From contig CM035314.1 of the NCBI GenBank assembly GCA_002900995.3, forward strand, positions 961,252-1,025,251: a stretch of 64,000 bases of DNA, given 5' to 3'. Origin of the DNA: Ganoderma boninense (Eukaryota; Basidiomycota; Agaricomycetes; Polyporales; Polyporaceae). Every line of letters begins with the position of its first letter. Position 1 is the first letter of the stretch. The notes under the pieces were generated by a model. The model made no database searches, had not been told where the DNA came from, and worked only from the letters and a program-made list of their open reading frames with translations. The position numbers and the translations under genes are program-made. Shown here piece after piece: positions 23,046 to 35,207 of this stretch.

Positions 23046-26000
23046 TACACTTGAAGAGTGGGATGTGAGCCAGCGAGTCGTTTGACATAAAGGGGAAGTG
23101 AAAGGTAACACCGGATACCTAGGAAAGTGTTATTGCAGGACGGAATGCGGACGGCATGGTGGTCGCTGAGTAGGGAGAGTAGTGCCCCAGAGCGGCAGGT
23201 GATGGCTGTTCACATGACCTGACGTGGACAGAGGCGCCCGCTTATTCAGAGGGGACGAGGAGTCCTAGGTATCTCACGCCATGACTTCCCCCACCATCCC
23301 AGTGCTTTAGCCTTGGCGTATCGCAGACTGCAGCTTCAGCCTTCACGTCTATACGACTGGTTCGGTTCGCCGGTGAGTCCCAAAACCTTGACTTGTCGGG
23401 TTTGTCTGACGATCTTAGTGCGTGGTTTGCATGTTCGGCGATGGACGACTGTCGCCATAGTTTCTCGGACGACAAACACGACAGGATATTGCCTCAGGGC
23501 TTACAGGTGCCGTGGTCCCTTCCGTCCTCAATCGGTCTTTACGTCTTGCGAGGTGAGAAAGTGGACACTGTAGGGCCGGTAGGATGGGGTGCAGCGAGAG
23601 GTGTGAGGTATTGCACGTAAGTGCACTTCAGCATCATGTTTCGGGGTGCGCGAAATGACCGCACCGTCCTAGCACTGAAGTCTCACGAACTGGTCGAGTG
23701 TTGATGAGGTTACGAATCCCAGTAACTTGTGGTGATGCGGGGCATCGGCCGTCTACCATATGACGCCGCGTGGTGCCAGCGATTGTTGTATGTGTCCAAC
23801 GGGTCCCACCCCTCCTATCTACCAGTCCGTTTCGCCCCTGGTATCCGCCCCCTAGTTCCGCCACCGGCTTACGCCTTCCCCTTCTGCAGGTGGTTTCCGG
23901 GCGTTCCTTCTTCGCGCCCTTTCCGCCGTCCCGTCCTCAAGTCCGGCAGAACGTGTGGTACACAGTTCATTACGAGTAACCTCATGGACGTGATTTTGCG
24001 GCGGACTTGAGTAAGAAAACGGATCGTCCGGCAGCGACGAATGGGCTCCGTTAGGAGTGAGTATCGCCGCCTGCAGATTGTACATGCCGCCTGCAATTAT
24101 AACATCACCAACAGGGACGTCCCCATAGGCGAAAACTTGAAACCGTCAAGGTTGATGTTGTAGCATCCGGACCCCCAAGGCACATATTGTAGCATCCGGA
24201 CACCCAAGGCGCATATGTCACAGGTACGAGGTATGAGAATGCACGATTTCATGCTGACAGGGGACGTTCGCCTAGCGTTATGACCGCTGTTTGCCTACAG
24301 TACGATTAAGCAAGGCCTGCGCCTGAATGATGGGAGATGGCAGGTGCGTCGTCGCATAGTCGTAGATCAGAGACGAAAGGCTTTGTGCCGATTACCCCGG
24401 ACCGTAGGACCTACGGTGGGTATCCTGTCGCCTAATGCAACATATGCGACGTCAGGTTTTATGAATGGCTGCCATGGTAGTCGGGGGACGTTGCGCGGTT
24501 TCTAGCCATCAGCATGGACGGGTAGCACGAGGTGGATGGACGCGTCGTGCGCAGCCCGACGCGAAGGCGGAGAAACCTGCGTATTGGAAAGGAGACGAGT
24601 GGATAGGGAATGTGGAACTCGGTAGGGCCCGGGAGGGGGCGGCGAGCGAGGTATACACCGTGGGGTCAGCGGTGGCCCGAAGTCCTGGGGCCTACATGGC
24701 CCCGTTGTACCATTGGTTGTAAGGTGGGGCAGAGACTTGTACCTATCGGGCAAAGGAAAGTGTTCCATCAGGACGAAGCGTGCATCATTCCCTCATCATT
24801 GTCGTCAATAGGTTGAACGTGCCGAAGAACAGGTATCCAAGAAGCGGTACCACGAAAGCTTGAAAATGTAGCAACTATTGGTAAAAGCGGACTACGTTGT
24901 AGTACCAGATGTACTCGGTATGGTCACGTTCCTATTGGCCAAGTCCGAAATGTGACATTGTAGGTTTGACGCTTTGAACATCTGGTGCACTCGGAGCACT
25001 TGTAGCACATAACTGGTAGATTATTTTCGGCGACCGTACTCAACGTGTTCGCCAGTGGCGGCCGTCCTCGCAAAGTGCAATGCGATTGTACCCTACCCGC
25101 GGGATCGAACAAGGTGAGTGTCCATTGGGCGGCTTGGTGATAGATGGTGATTCTTCGTTATCTATTTTAGGATTTACCTGATGCTCGCGGGTTGTAGCCC
25201 GGGCGTCGGAGCTTCAGCACCGTGTGCAATCCCTGCGGTGAGTGCGTTTAACGTTACCGTCGGAGACGTGGGAAGGCTCTGACGATGAGAAAGACAGGTC
25301 TTGACTGTCAGTGGTGGTATAATACTAACGTCATGTCGCCGACGCAGGGAATTGTGAAACACTAATTGGTGCGCCAGAAAGTGTTGTAGGGCACCTACAC
25401 GTACAGTGCTTCTTGTCGCGAAAAAGCAGACTAGAGTCGTGCGTGGCCCACTTGACGGACAGCTGCCAATAAGACGCTAATTCAAGGCGTTGCGTCGTGT
25501 CGCGGGTCGTCGCATTGACGTAGGTGCTACATAGCAATGGTGAAGGCGCGAGTGGACACCGTTCGAAGGTGTTGTGAACCGTCGTACGTCGCAATAGGCT
25601 TGGAGATAGACAAGTACACGGTTGGAACAGTAAACGATGCGCCTCCGGTTTGCCCTACGAGGGAGTGCTTCCGGTGGAACGTTCGACGGCCTTGGTGTTA
25701 GGTGACTGCCTGGCATGCGTTCGGTGTTCGACGCAGAGGAGCTGAGACCGTTGGTTCGGTCTTGAAGGGGCGCATGTGGTATTAGGAAGACGACTTTCGA
25801 CAGTTTTCCCATTGTCCAAGCGCGTTCCTGGTGTCATGAGCCCTAGACTGCGCGCGTCCTGGTATAGATGGACTAGGACTGTAAATCCTGCACGAACGGG
25901 CCGTCGTATAAGGCAGGCACAATGTCATTGGCTAGGGCAAGTTGGAGCGCATAATCGTTGGTGTGGTACTTGTCACAGCATGTGTTCATCCAGCCTGAGG

Positions 26001-26610
26001 AGTATTAGGGGCAGAGAGGGGTGAGCAGTATAACATGGGATCGTAGGAGGCGGTGCGAGAATGCTGAACCTGGCGAGTTGTTGACGGAGGCGGTGAGGGT
26101 TACGGCTCTGGGCGTGCATTCTACTAGGCGGGCGGCCGTTGGTGTGTAGCCTCGCGCGTACATCAATTGCCGTGACCTTGACTGATTTGATGAATAGTAG
26201 CTGGCTTTCCCTGCCGGTCGTTTTCACTGGTATGCGGATAGGGCGAGCTTGAGGAAACCATGCCGGCCTAGACGGAAACGTGTTTTGCCCATATGACATC
26301 GCGCTATGGAAGGCGGGCAGATTCAAGGAGGGGCACGGAAGGTTGACCTACTGCTTGTGGTCCATGCTACGGGATCAACTCGATAGTTACCGGGCTACTG
26401 ATACTCGTTTGCATGTTTGTGGTCATTCACGTTTGACCAAGAGCGTTTTAAGTAGTGTTCGTACTGTGATGGATAGACTGGTCCACATGGCTTTCTCTAG
26501 GGCATGTGGATGGAATATATAGGTTGTACTGGCTACTGTATGGTACTGTCGAGGGTCTGGAGATTGCATACAGGGAAAACATACATAGATAACTGCTCAC
26601 TTCAATTCTA
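23046..26610. other. Gene-poor stretch
   Basis: Several short frames on both strands (for example 23,393-23,620 plus, 24,465-24,722 plus, 25,477-25,812 minus), none with a motif or convincing splice structure. No RNA gene was recognised. The only clear structure is the tandem repeat at 24,158-24,215. Confidence 0.4.
24158..24215. repeat. 29-bp tandem duplication
   Basis: Two adjacent 29-bp units starting TTGTAGCATCCGGAC, ending CACATA and CGCATA, with two mismatches. Confidence 0.9.
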
Positions 26611-27639
26611 CTAGAAGGAGGAGCGGCGGACTGTGCGAACCGCAGGAGAAGGGACATCGGTACGTGAGCGGTCAGACGACAAGTCATCCTCTGGGAAGAT
26701 GAAGACTTGTTTATCTTCCATGATGTAGATGAGGACGGACGCAATATACGCGGGAACAACAGACTCGTTCTCGACACACCGCCCCTGACATGTGTTTGCA
26801 GTAGGTATGCGCCAGGCGGTCATCGCCCCATATGGAGCGACCTTGGAGGCTCGTAGGCTACCCAAGTCGACGAAAAAGCCGTCGAAGAAAACAACAAGTG
26901 ACCCAGGGTCGCCAAAGTACCTCCCCTGAAAGGGACATATGTACAACGTCTTCCCGCAATCAGGAGGGATCCGCGAAGATGAGGAGTAAGGGCCTGTGCT
27001 ATAGGCAGCCGACATGTTGGAGTACGTCGTGAACTCGAAACCCTTTGACCGGAGGTGAACGTCTGTAGCACAATCGAAACGTCTTCGCGACAGCATCCGA
27101 CCATCACAGACCATGGCCCGGTAGTTAAGGGTCAAACGGGGGTACGCACAGCCGAAAGATGCCTCCGAAACGAAATTCATCAACGCGGTGGTCCAGGAAC
27201 CACAGACGACGTTGCAGGCCGAAGAAGTGGTCGACTGGTACACTTCCATGACGAGGCCGGATGCGAGGAAAATTTGGGTGATACGGGTGATGTGTCGGAG
27301 GGGAGGGAAGGATGGCGGAGCAGGACTGCTGGTTTCGCGGAGGACGTGTGCGCCGGATGGCAACATCCCCGTAAGACGGTGGAGGAACGTGTCAAATCCT
27401 ACGTTGCCGATAGCTATCTCAAGTGTGGTACTGCAGACCGAGGGATCATGGAGTATTTGTGATAAAGCCGCCTCACCGACGAGGAGACCACCACAGGCAG
27501 TGAGGACATGGAGGAAGCTGACGGGTTCCGGAAAGAAACGTGCAATCAAGATAAACAGGGAGTGCCGGAGGTCCTTCGTCGCCACAAGGTATGCGTCTCG
27601 ACACGTCGCCCGCCAGGAAAGTAGGGAAGCCATCGTCAT
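26611..27639 (-). CDS. F-box-like family protein (paralogue 2)
   Basis: The ATG at 27,639 opens a 342-codon frame without introns. The N-terminus MTMASLLSWRATCRDAYLVA resembles the second half of an F-box, so a 5' exon may be missing (a TGA lies upstream in frame). It aligns with the genes at 18,117 and 45,014: VGEAALSQIL replaces the GSAALAFL of the first, and the DxD is lost (LEIAIGN). The block CPFQGRYFGDPGSLVVF is almost shared with the third copy (CPKQGRYFGDRGSLVGF), as is APYGAM / APFGPM. The nucleotidyltransferase-like signature is therefore decayed in this copy. Function is unknown; an F-box would suggest an adaptor for SCF ubiquitin ligase, but this is inferred. Confidence 0.65.
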   Translation of the reverse strand: MTMASLLSWRATCRDAYLVATKDLRHSLFILIARFFPEPVSFLHVLTACGGLLVGEAALSQILHDPSVCSTTLEIAIGNVGFDTFLHRLTGMLPSGAHVLRETSSPAPPSFPPLRHITRITQIFLASGLVMEVYQSTTSSACNVVCGSWTTALMNFVSEASFGCAYPRLTLNYRAMVCDGRMLSRRRFDCATDVHLRSKGFEFTTYSNMSAAYSTGPYSSSSRIPPDCGKTLYICPFQGRYFGDPGSLVVFFDGFFVDLGSLRASKVAPYGAMTAWRIPTANTCQGRCVENESVVPAYIASVLIYIMEDKQVFIFPEDDLSSDRSRTDVPSPAVRTVRRSSF

Positions 27640-29748
27640 GTACGGGAATACGAATTGGCTTGCCAGAGCGAGACGCCTATGGAGTCCTCAGATCGCGAGA
27701 AGGCATATGGATGGCAGACAGCACATACCTGTTCGCGAAAATAGGAGCATATAGGACAGTTTCCATGGGGTCATGTACTTGGTTGAAGCAACACCGCAAA
27801 TATGAAGTCGGTAGCACCGGTTGAAAGTAGTAGCTGTGAGTAGAAAAGGGATGGATCAGGATCTAGCGTGTGTGGGAGTGCGAATGGTTCAGATACGAAC
27901 ATAGATTTTGCTGTGGAGATGTCGACGAGTGGAGTCGGGGGAAGGACAAGGGCTTAGTAGAGTCCGCCAAGGGGCTAGTTGTGGTGAGAACCATTGTGCA
28001 AAGGGGACGCCGGTGCGTATGCAACGAGCTGGAATGAGGGCTTGAAGACTTTTAAGAAGCATCTCACGTACTATGTTCGTCCGGACTTGCAAAGCAGGAT
28101 GATAATATCCGGGATCGTAGGAGTCCGCAGGGTTTCGTGGCCTTCGCATAGAAGGTGGGCCGGGTGGAAAGAGACGGGGACGGGATCAGAGGCGGAGATT
28201 CGGGAGGTACGAGGGTAGCGCAATCCGGTCCTTTACTATATCCTAGCGAGCCATCACCACCAGGTACGATCGACCTCTTCATGGGAACGGGATGAGAATA
28301 CCGCGGCAAGTTGGAATACCCCGAGTAACGGCGGCCTGTAATGCAAGTATCTGTGTGACGATGGAGCCCCTCATTTGGCCCGTAGTGCGAAAACCAAGTG
28401 CCATTATTTCAACAACAATGTCACCTCAGCAAGGCAGCGGTAAATACACCGCATATGCAGGGGGGTTTCGGGGTGGTACGGATGGATTTGAGGCTTCTGG
28501 GACTCCATGGGTGGAGCCAAAGGAGTCGGCAGCTGACCGTCGGACGCGGCGCAGTCAGCGTTTCCCACAGGCACCCGATGGCAATTGTAATATCGGTCCC
28601 TGGAAGCCAAGTATCCAATAGTTGACCTGAGACGGTGCGTGCTGGCCATGCCACACTAGTACCGAATGATCCGCGACCTCGCGTCCGTAGACTGGCTGTT
28701 AACATGTACTTATGCCTTTGAGAGCCAATAACAGTGTCATGGAGCGACTCACGTGTTGAGAGCGGGTAGGCTAGCACAGCGTAAGCGAGGTACCGGAAAT
28801 AACACGGATGGCGGGGGTTGAAGTCCTCGATTGCGATAAGCCCGGAAGTCTCGACCCCCCAACAGGATATAAGGCGAGCAGTGATGCTTGAAACGTCAAG
28901 AAGCCTGGACCTCTCAAAGTTTGCTCGCACGATGCCTCTGAAACGATGCAAACTATCCATTACAAGCGCTCCCAGTTGCCAGCCTTGGCCACCAGTGTTC
29001 CATGTACCTGTCTTAAAGATTCGGAGAAGGCTACCAGTGTTCCATGTACTGAAGGTCAGACCCTGCATGACTCACTTTTTGAAACGTCTAGACTAACACC
29101 ACATGGACGTCAGGTTTAGAACACCATTCAGCTGTCACCGCTTCACCGAAGGCCGGAGTGACCGAGTGTGAAGTGGTACGTGAACCTCCATCCTTGGTGC
29201 AGCTATCCGATGGGTGCAGAATCTGACAAATGGCATGTAGGAAAATTTACATTGCTGCCGATAGTGAACAACGTCGGACGTTTGCAATGCCGAGGAAGAA
29301 GTCAACGGGGTGACCTGTTTAAGATTAGCGTTTCATGGATAGTGTGATTTGTTGCCGTACAAATAACGTCTAGAAGGAGCCTAGTGCTACGTAATAGAAG
29401 GTGCAACGGTGAAGAGGATCCAATCGTAGAATTTTGAGAGAGCATGCCCTTTGATCCGAACACCAGGAGATGACAATGTGGCGAGTATGATGGACAACGA
29501 CATAGAAAATCATTAATGTCTGTCACAACCCTCAGGTGCCCATGCACAGAATGTGTCACAGTCACTCCACTTACACCTGTGTGACTATACAGGACCAACT
29601 TCAAATGCCAGACTAGGAACACACGGTCTAAGTGGCTGGTGCTATCCGGTCGGAGCGCTGTGTTCTAATACTTGTCAATGTATACCTTGGAGGCCAGGGG
29701 GGACTTGAAGAGTACTACAGGTCAATGGAGGTTTGAGATAAAATCACA
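27640..29748. other. Unassigned stretch with a possible decayed gene
   Basis: A 215-codon minus-strand frame (28,421-29,068) is long but has no recognisable domain. It may be a remnant of the F-box-like family, which I could not confirm. A 17-bp direct repeat (ACCAGTGTTCCATGTAC) occurs at 28,991-29,007 and 29,033-29,049. Confidence 0.35.
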
Positions 29749-30634
29749 TCAAGAAAAATACGCGAAGTAGTCTCTAATGTGGATCGCGTCAAGGATCGTA
29801 AGGCCAATGTAGCTCGAGCAGGTACGAGATGCAAACTTCACAATCACAACTGAACCATACCAGGGCCTGCATAACTGTATGTCTATGGTTTGCGTAAGAC
29901 GAATCATCGCGCGATTGGGGTTAGACCTTGCTTGATAGTCCTCGGCGCTGTAGTAGACGTGCAGAGGACACTCAAGCAACTTAAGGTGCTTATCGTACCA
30001 GATGATGAACGAGTTCGATACTTGTCTAGAGTCAAAACAATCTGAGAGAGGGATGACAGGAGCGTATGTCGCTGGGGTAGACGATACGTTGACGGGTAAA
30101 ATCTTGCAGTCATCTGGGGAGGAGCCGGGTTTGCATGACGGCGATGTGACGGAGGATAGTATAGCTGCGAGACGTACCAGCGTCGTGTTTCCCGTACAGA
30201 ACATTTACAATGTAGTCGTATGGCTGTCCTGAGGGAAAGCGACCCGGCATGTGGTTGACAGAGACCGGCGGGAGAGGATCCATCGCACTTCGAGTTCGGA
30301 GGGTGATTTTCCCTAGATACGGATAGGCAGGGTCGACGCCGTTGGTGGAATGATGACAGGTAGGAATATGGCGGTTGCAAGTTTGAGAGTGAATGGGCCA
30401 GTGCTGGTGTCGGAAGGTATTAGCAGGTCGGTGCTATATGTCGGACGACACACATACCTTCATAAAATGTTCTGCCGTGCAAAACGCAGGTGCAGTAGGG
30501 CACCCGCCGCAATAATAAATAGTAGGACGGCCGCACAAGGTGCATAGGGGGGCTTCGATGATGCGCAAGCACTCGATTGGATGCATAGGTGGGTTGAGGC
30601 GCGCCAGAGACCGCGACTGAGAGGGAGATGCCAT
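29749..30634 (-). CDS. MYND-type zinc-finger protein
   Basis: The start at 30,634 gives MASPSQSRSLARLNPPM. A MYND finger follows: CTLCGRP, YYCGGC, AFCTAEH, then, after a 54-nt intron (GTATGT...CACCAG), HWPIHSQTC. This supplies the full C-x2-C / C-x2-C / C-x3-H / H-x3-C ligand set. Downstream exons read GQPYDYIVNVLYGKHDAG and, in the last exon, RPWYGSVVIVKFASR and DAIHIRDYFAYF. That C-terminal pattern is familiar from small MYND proteins of agaricomycetes, where such genes are numerous. MYND fingers mediate protein-protein contacts; the partner is unknown. The middle exon borders (30,010-30,210) are not fixed. A hAT MITE lies about 120 bp upstream of the start. Confidence 0.75.
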
Positions 30635-30756
30635 GAGGCGGGGGTACGAAGTCGACGGGTAGCCGTCTGCTATGTAAAGCTCCGTATATAACCCAAGGCC
30701 CTATGGGGTCACGGTGAAGGAAGACGCCACCTCCCCCTCCCGGAAAAGGTCGGCGG

Positions 30757-31202
30757 TAAGGCTGAGCACGGATCCAGCTCACTTTGCAGATCGATCCGCA
30801 AAATCCGGAGCTGTATCCGCAATGAGCTGTATCCGCGGATCCAGCTCATTGCAGCTCCAGATCGCTGCAGCTCTGGATTGAGGCAATAGGGAAAATCTAG
30901 GTGATCCGCGGATCAACAAAGTTGTAAACTAGAGCCTTTGAACACCTTCATGCATTAGAATTCTGCATGTTTAGCAGTATTTAGGCAAGAAAAGTAGTTA
31001 TATAACAAGATATATGTCAGAAACATATGATCTTTGCAAAAAACCTGTGGATTATCCGCGATCCGGATCCGTTTGATCCGGATCCGCACTGATCCGGAGC
31101 CGTGGATCATGATCCGCACAGCTCTGGATCAAGCCTTAAAAATGCTCTCGATCCGCGGATTCAGCTCTGGATCAGCCATGGATCGAGCCATGCTCAGCCT
31201 TA
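30757..31202. mobile_element. hAT-type MITE (copy A)
   Basis: A 446-bp element with perfect 12-bp terminal inverted repeats TAAGGCTGAGCA (30,757-30,768) / TGCTCAGCCTTA (31,191-31,202). It is flanked by a perfect 8-bp target duplication GTCGGCGG (30,749-30,756 and 31,203-31,210). Its two ends are packed with GATCCG / ATCCGCGGAT palindromic motifs, the type of subterminal repeat bound by hAT transposases; the centre is AT-rich. No coding capacity. Confidence 0.93.
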
Positions 31203-31210
31203 GTCGGCGG

Positions 31211-33066
31211 CCACCGGCCTTGGGTTTTCAGGCCTCAATTTATCAGGAAAATATCGTGTGGAAAACCGTCCCATCGTAGACCCCGCGGACTGGTAGGTGA
31301 ACCCGCATACATCTGAGACATTTACTCGCGCAGCTGTCGACATAGCGGGCAGTGACCGGTCATTTTGAATCGCAGATGTAGGCGCGAAGGATATTCGATG
31401 GACAGGTGCTATAGCGGTCGCATTGGATAACCCCGAGTAGTATACTGGCCTGACTTGCGCTCGTGACGCTTGTGTGAATGGCACGGCGTAATGAAGCTGT
31501 TGGTCAAGGATAATGGGCGGTCAGTCTAGGAGTTGCCAGTTGCAGTGGCGACGGGCTTCACAGGCAATGGTCGACAGACCCTCATATGCAGCGGCATAGG
31601 GCTTGATGAGAGCAGCGGTGGGACAGCCAGCCCGACAGTCGTACGGATTTTGTGGTGTGAACTTGGCGGCCTTCTGTGTCACGAGTGACAATCACGAGAG
31701 AAGTCCAGGAGTTATTGTCTAGGGTTAGGGCTTGTCGGTGTAAGCGACAACGGAAGGTCACAGTCAATAAGGAACAGTTATATCATAACAGACGATCTAT
31801 CAGACCTCCCTTCGCGGCGGCGAGAGCAACCGTCGTGCCATAATATCTGACCGTTTAGTTTCCTGCATTGCTCTGTAAAGAAATGCTAACATAAGTATAC
31901 GGCCATACTACTGAGTTGGCTTCCATTGAAGCATTGCAACTTGAGGTGATAGACATACCGAGCCCATACAAACAGACACTGTCCGGTAAAGATCACGACT
32001 AAGACGGAGGAGACGGTCGAAGGTTAGGAAAAGTATGAGATGGGTTGGAGGTGGAGCTCACGGACATAGTCAGCCAGCAAACAGTGCATGTGGAAGGTGG
32101 CTGTGTATAAACGCCTTGGATAGCTGTGGAACCATCTCCTTAGGTCGGATGGTTTAAGAACATGTAGCCTACTCACACGCATTCCGAGATGATTGGCAAT
32201 AAGGTATGTGGATGCTGTGTGGCAGTAGCTCTGTGTGAACCTGGAGCAGATCATCCACCGTCGAAACGATTAAGCACGTAGGCCGTGGCGTTACAAAACG
32301 CGCGTTTCCCCCGTTCCGATACGACGGAGGTTAACTAGTCCCTAGCAGTCGCGTTATTAGCCGTCGAACACCTCGCACTGTGTTCAACCATGTCCTGGTT
32401 CCGTCCCATCGGCAAACCTGGACCCCCGCTGGCATTTTTACCCTCAACCAGCCCGTAATGCTAACAGGAGCGCACTGCACCTCATATCGAGTCTCAAGTT
32501 TGCGTAAACCTACACACGCGGGCTCGAGACCACTGTCGCAAGCCACACAGTGTGGGTTTCGATGTCGAAACACGAAACGTGAGCTGTGCACCCCGTCAAG
32601 TAGGCATTCCAACTCGAATATACCACCCCCTTCAAGTTCTACACGCTAATTGCACGTCGACAGGACCAACCCCACCTCTACATATCGCAGCATCACCCCC
32701 GCCGACACAGTACCGACTACTACCACTCAGCGACGACGGTACCAAATCCATCGCCACAGAACTAGCCTTCAAGGTTCATCGACTATAAAAGCAAATTAGA
32801 CCGTACAGAGCAACATTTGGAGACCGTACTCACCCATACACTCGTGGGGGGGACGTGCATTGCAATGCATAATCTATCTCCCGCGTTAACCCTTCTCGCA
32901 GACCTCTCTCAATCACTGCGCCTATGGGTAGCAGGCCGCCCGTCCTCGCAGGGTCGCGGTTAACGTGGTGTACGTCGACCCGGGTCTGCAAGGGGCCTCT
33001 GAAAGTGCGGCTGTCTACGGAGATAGTTATGCGGAACCAATACTAAAAGGGAGGGTTAATATCACG
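31211..33066. other. Unassigned stretch
   Basis: Fragments such as the minus-strand frame 32,331-32,612 (RYEVQCAPVSITGWLRVKM) look partly protein-like but lack recognisable domains. No RNA gene or further repeat was seen. Confidence 0.35.
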
Positions 33067-33866
33067 TCAAGGGTTCATATGTAGGAACGCCGCGCAGGAC
33101 AAACTCACCGCCCTCCCGCAGTACACAAAACACATAAACTGTTCCAGAGAGCAGTCGTCGTGTGGGACAGAGACTACTGTGTTATCCCTAGTTGGAGGAA
33201 GGTCAAACCATGACGCAGGGCGAGGTTGCGTGCTCGGAGGTGCCTCGTCGTCGTCCGAACCTTCCGGGGTCGCAAACACCATGCCTTCGTCATCGACGTC
33301 CCCATATGCAGGGCCATCCGGGCTATACGAGCCAGGGCCCCCAAGACTTGTCGTTCCCGAGCTCGCATGAACCACCGCATGCGTCGCACTATCCGAAAAC
33401 TGAGAGTGACTGGGGGGAGGCCGCCCGTCGGTAGGCTGTGGAAAGTATGAGGATATGAGCTGAGGCAGCATGGGCTAGTAGGAATGTGGCAGCGGGTTGT
33501 CAAATGGGAAGGAGTTAACGAGAAACATATATACATACTCCTCGTGTGAATTATGACAGACAAAGCGCGTCCGTCGTCTAACATTACGGCCGAGGGACAA
33601 CGGACGAAGCGTCTGGGCCCATGTATGCTTCCCTCCTACAGACCACGCTTGATGGTCTGTAAATAACTTCCCGGCGGGGATGCAAGACAACGCTGAGCAT
33701 TCAATTGGGAACAGTGTCTCCGGCTTGCATCCAATGCAAGAACACGGGTCCAAGATGCCACAGGCTCCATGTGAGGACTAACAGGCGTACTGGTAGGACT
33801 TAAAGTATTACCAACACGGCCATGCCGACGACGTCGCCCGCCCGGTCTGCCGACGGTACACCTCAA
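33067..33866 (-). CDS. Possible Ser/Pro/Asp-rich hypothetical gene
   Basis: Two consecutive minus-strand frames (33,475-33,753 and 33,067-33,471) may be exons of one gene. The first has several cysteines (PCSCIGCKPETLFPIEC) but not in a zinc-cluster spacing I can confirm. The second is low-complexity and acidic (GDVDDEGMVFATPEGSDDD). Splice sites were not established. It could be a degenerate regulator like the gene at 15,594. Confidence 0.25.
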
Positions 33867-34021
33867 ACGTTAACTGACACAACCTTATCCTAGTTTACGG
33901 AATATAGAGGCGTACACAATATCATTCAGGACATAGGACTCTAAGGACATCACCGCAGGCACGTCATGGCGACCGACCTCCCCAGGACAAACACACATCA
34001 CCCCACGACAAACACAGGCCT

Positions 34022-35207
34022 CTACATACGACCTGAGCGCGATATGATCGACACAGGTGCACCTAGGTAATCAGACACGGGTCGCTCAAAAAAGTTTGCT
34101 CGCCCAGGGACGACGGACCCATCCATGAACGGAAACTACACCGCGTCATCAGGAAACCTGACCCCATCGACTGGGAGAAACGGAGGATGAGACGCACCGG
34201 GTTGGAACTGTTATACAAGGCAGGGAAACCCAGGCATTGCAAAATAAAGTCGGCGACATACTAGACGTACTGCCCCATGAGGCCTGCGTTCATGCCGAGA
34301 AGGGGAGACGGCAGAGCAGCTACAGCACAAGAGGTCACGACAGTGAGCAGCTGGCCAAAAGGATAGATCACGCGAGGCTTACATTCGAAAAACGCCTGCT
34401 CCAGCTCAACCGCCTCGCGTACCATAAGATGGATGACCCCAACATCGACCTTCTCGCCCAGCATGCCATAAAGCTCACACGCGAACTCGACATGCTGACC
34501 TTCGTCCCGCATGATCATCTCGTTCGAGTGGCACAAACCAGGAAGGATCCCTCGAGTCCTGACCCAAAAAATCGCGGCAAACGAGGACGAGAAGAAAACC
34601 CCCTCCACGATGGCGAAGGCTAGCAGTCGGACTGGAAAGGAGTAGGCCTCGCGGTCGAACCACTTCAGGCACCACAGTGCCTTCCCCTTGACAGCGGGGA
34701 ACGTGTTCACCGCATCGAATAGACTCTTCAATACGTCGTCATCGAGAACGAGCTCCCGGAGCAGACGTGCGTACGTCTCGGCATGTATGTTCTCCCTAAA
34801 CACGATCGTTAAAACGTGCAACCCGTCGTCCCAGTTTCGGTGACGTACATCATAAGTTGAAAGCCATAGAAGCAACGCGCCTCTGGCGCACGAACGTCCG
34901 AGTAGAACTGCTGAACCAAGTTCTCTCCTACGATCCCATCCGCGGACGCAAAAAAAGCAAGAACCGTAGACAGTAGATGGCGCTCGTCCTTGGTGAGAAC
35001 ATTTGTCCAATCCACCAAATCGTCCAAGAGATCGATCTCTTCAGTGACCCAGAACGATCTCTGTGCGATCTTGTACCTCTCCCACAACTGCGATCGATTA
35101 GCAACGCGAAAGAGTGGTCAAAGTAAGCGACGCACCGTAGGATAGCGAATAGGAAATAAAACAAAGCGGTCGCTATCTTCATGGAGGACAGAGTCAACAC
35201 TAGACAT
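34022..35207 (-). pseudogene. Ribonucleotide reductase small subunit (R2) with one in-frame TAG
   Basis: R2 houses the di-iron/tyrosyl radical that starts catalysis in R1. The start at 35,207 (MSSVDSVLHEDSDRFVLFPI) is followed by [10 protein letters not shown] and then metal ligands in order: Asp of ADGIVGEN, Glu and His of ENIHAE, Glu of AIVEGVFFS, and Glu and His of RDEGQHVEFA. The radical Tyr is the Y of HAETYARLL. Introns join in frame (for example GTACGT...GTGTTTAG restores QLMMENIH). At 34,261-34,263 a TAG interrupts after GLMGQYV, where relatives have a charged or polar codon. Past it the frame still reads YVADFILQCLGFPALYN and, after an intron, GRANFFERPVSDYLG, ending at 34,022. The residues needed to bind R1 lie beyond the stop. 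It is strongly diverged from housekeeping R2. Confidence 0.85.

Noticed and set aside
28421..29068. Fourth F-box-like paralogue
   Set aside because: Only vague similarity in composition; no shared motif of more than a few residues with the three clear copies.
33475..33866. Second Zn2Cys6 cluster
   Set aside because: Cysteines are present but no splice combination gave the C-x2-C-x6-C spacing.
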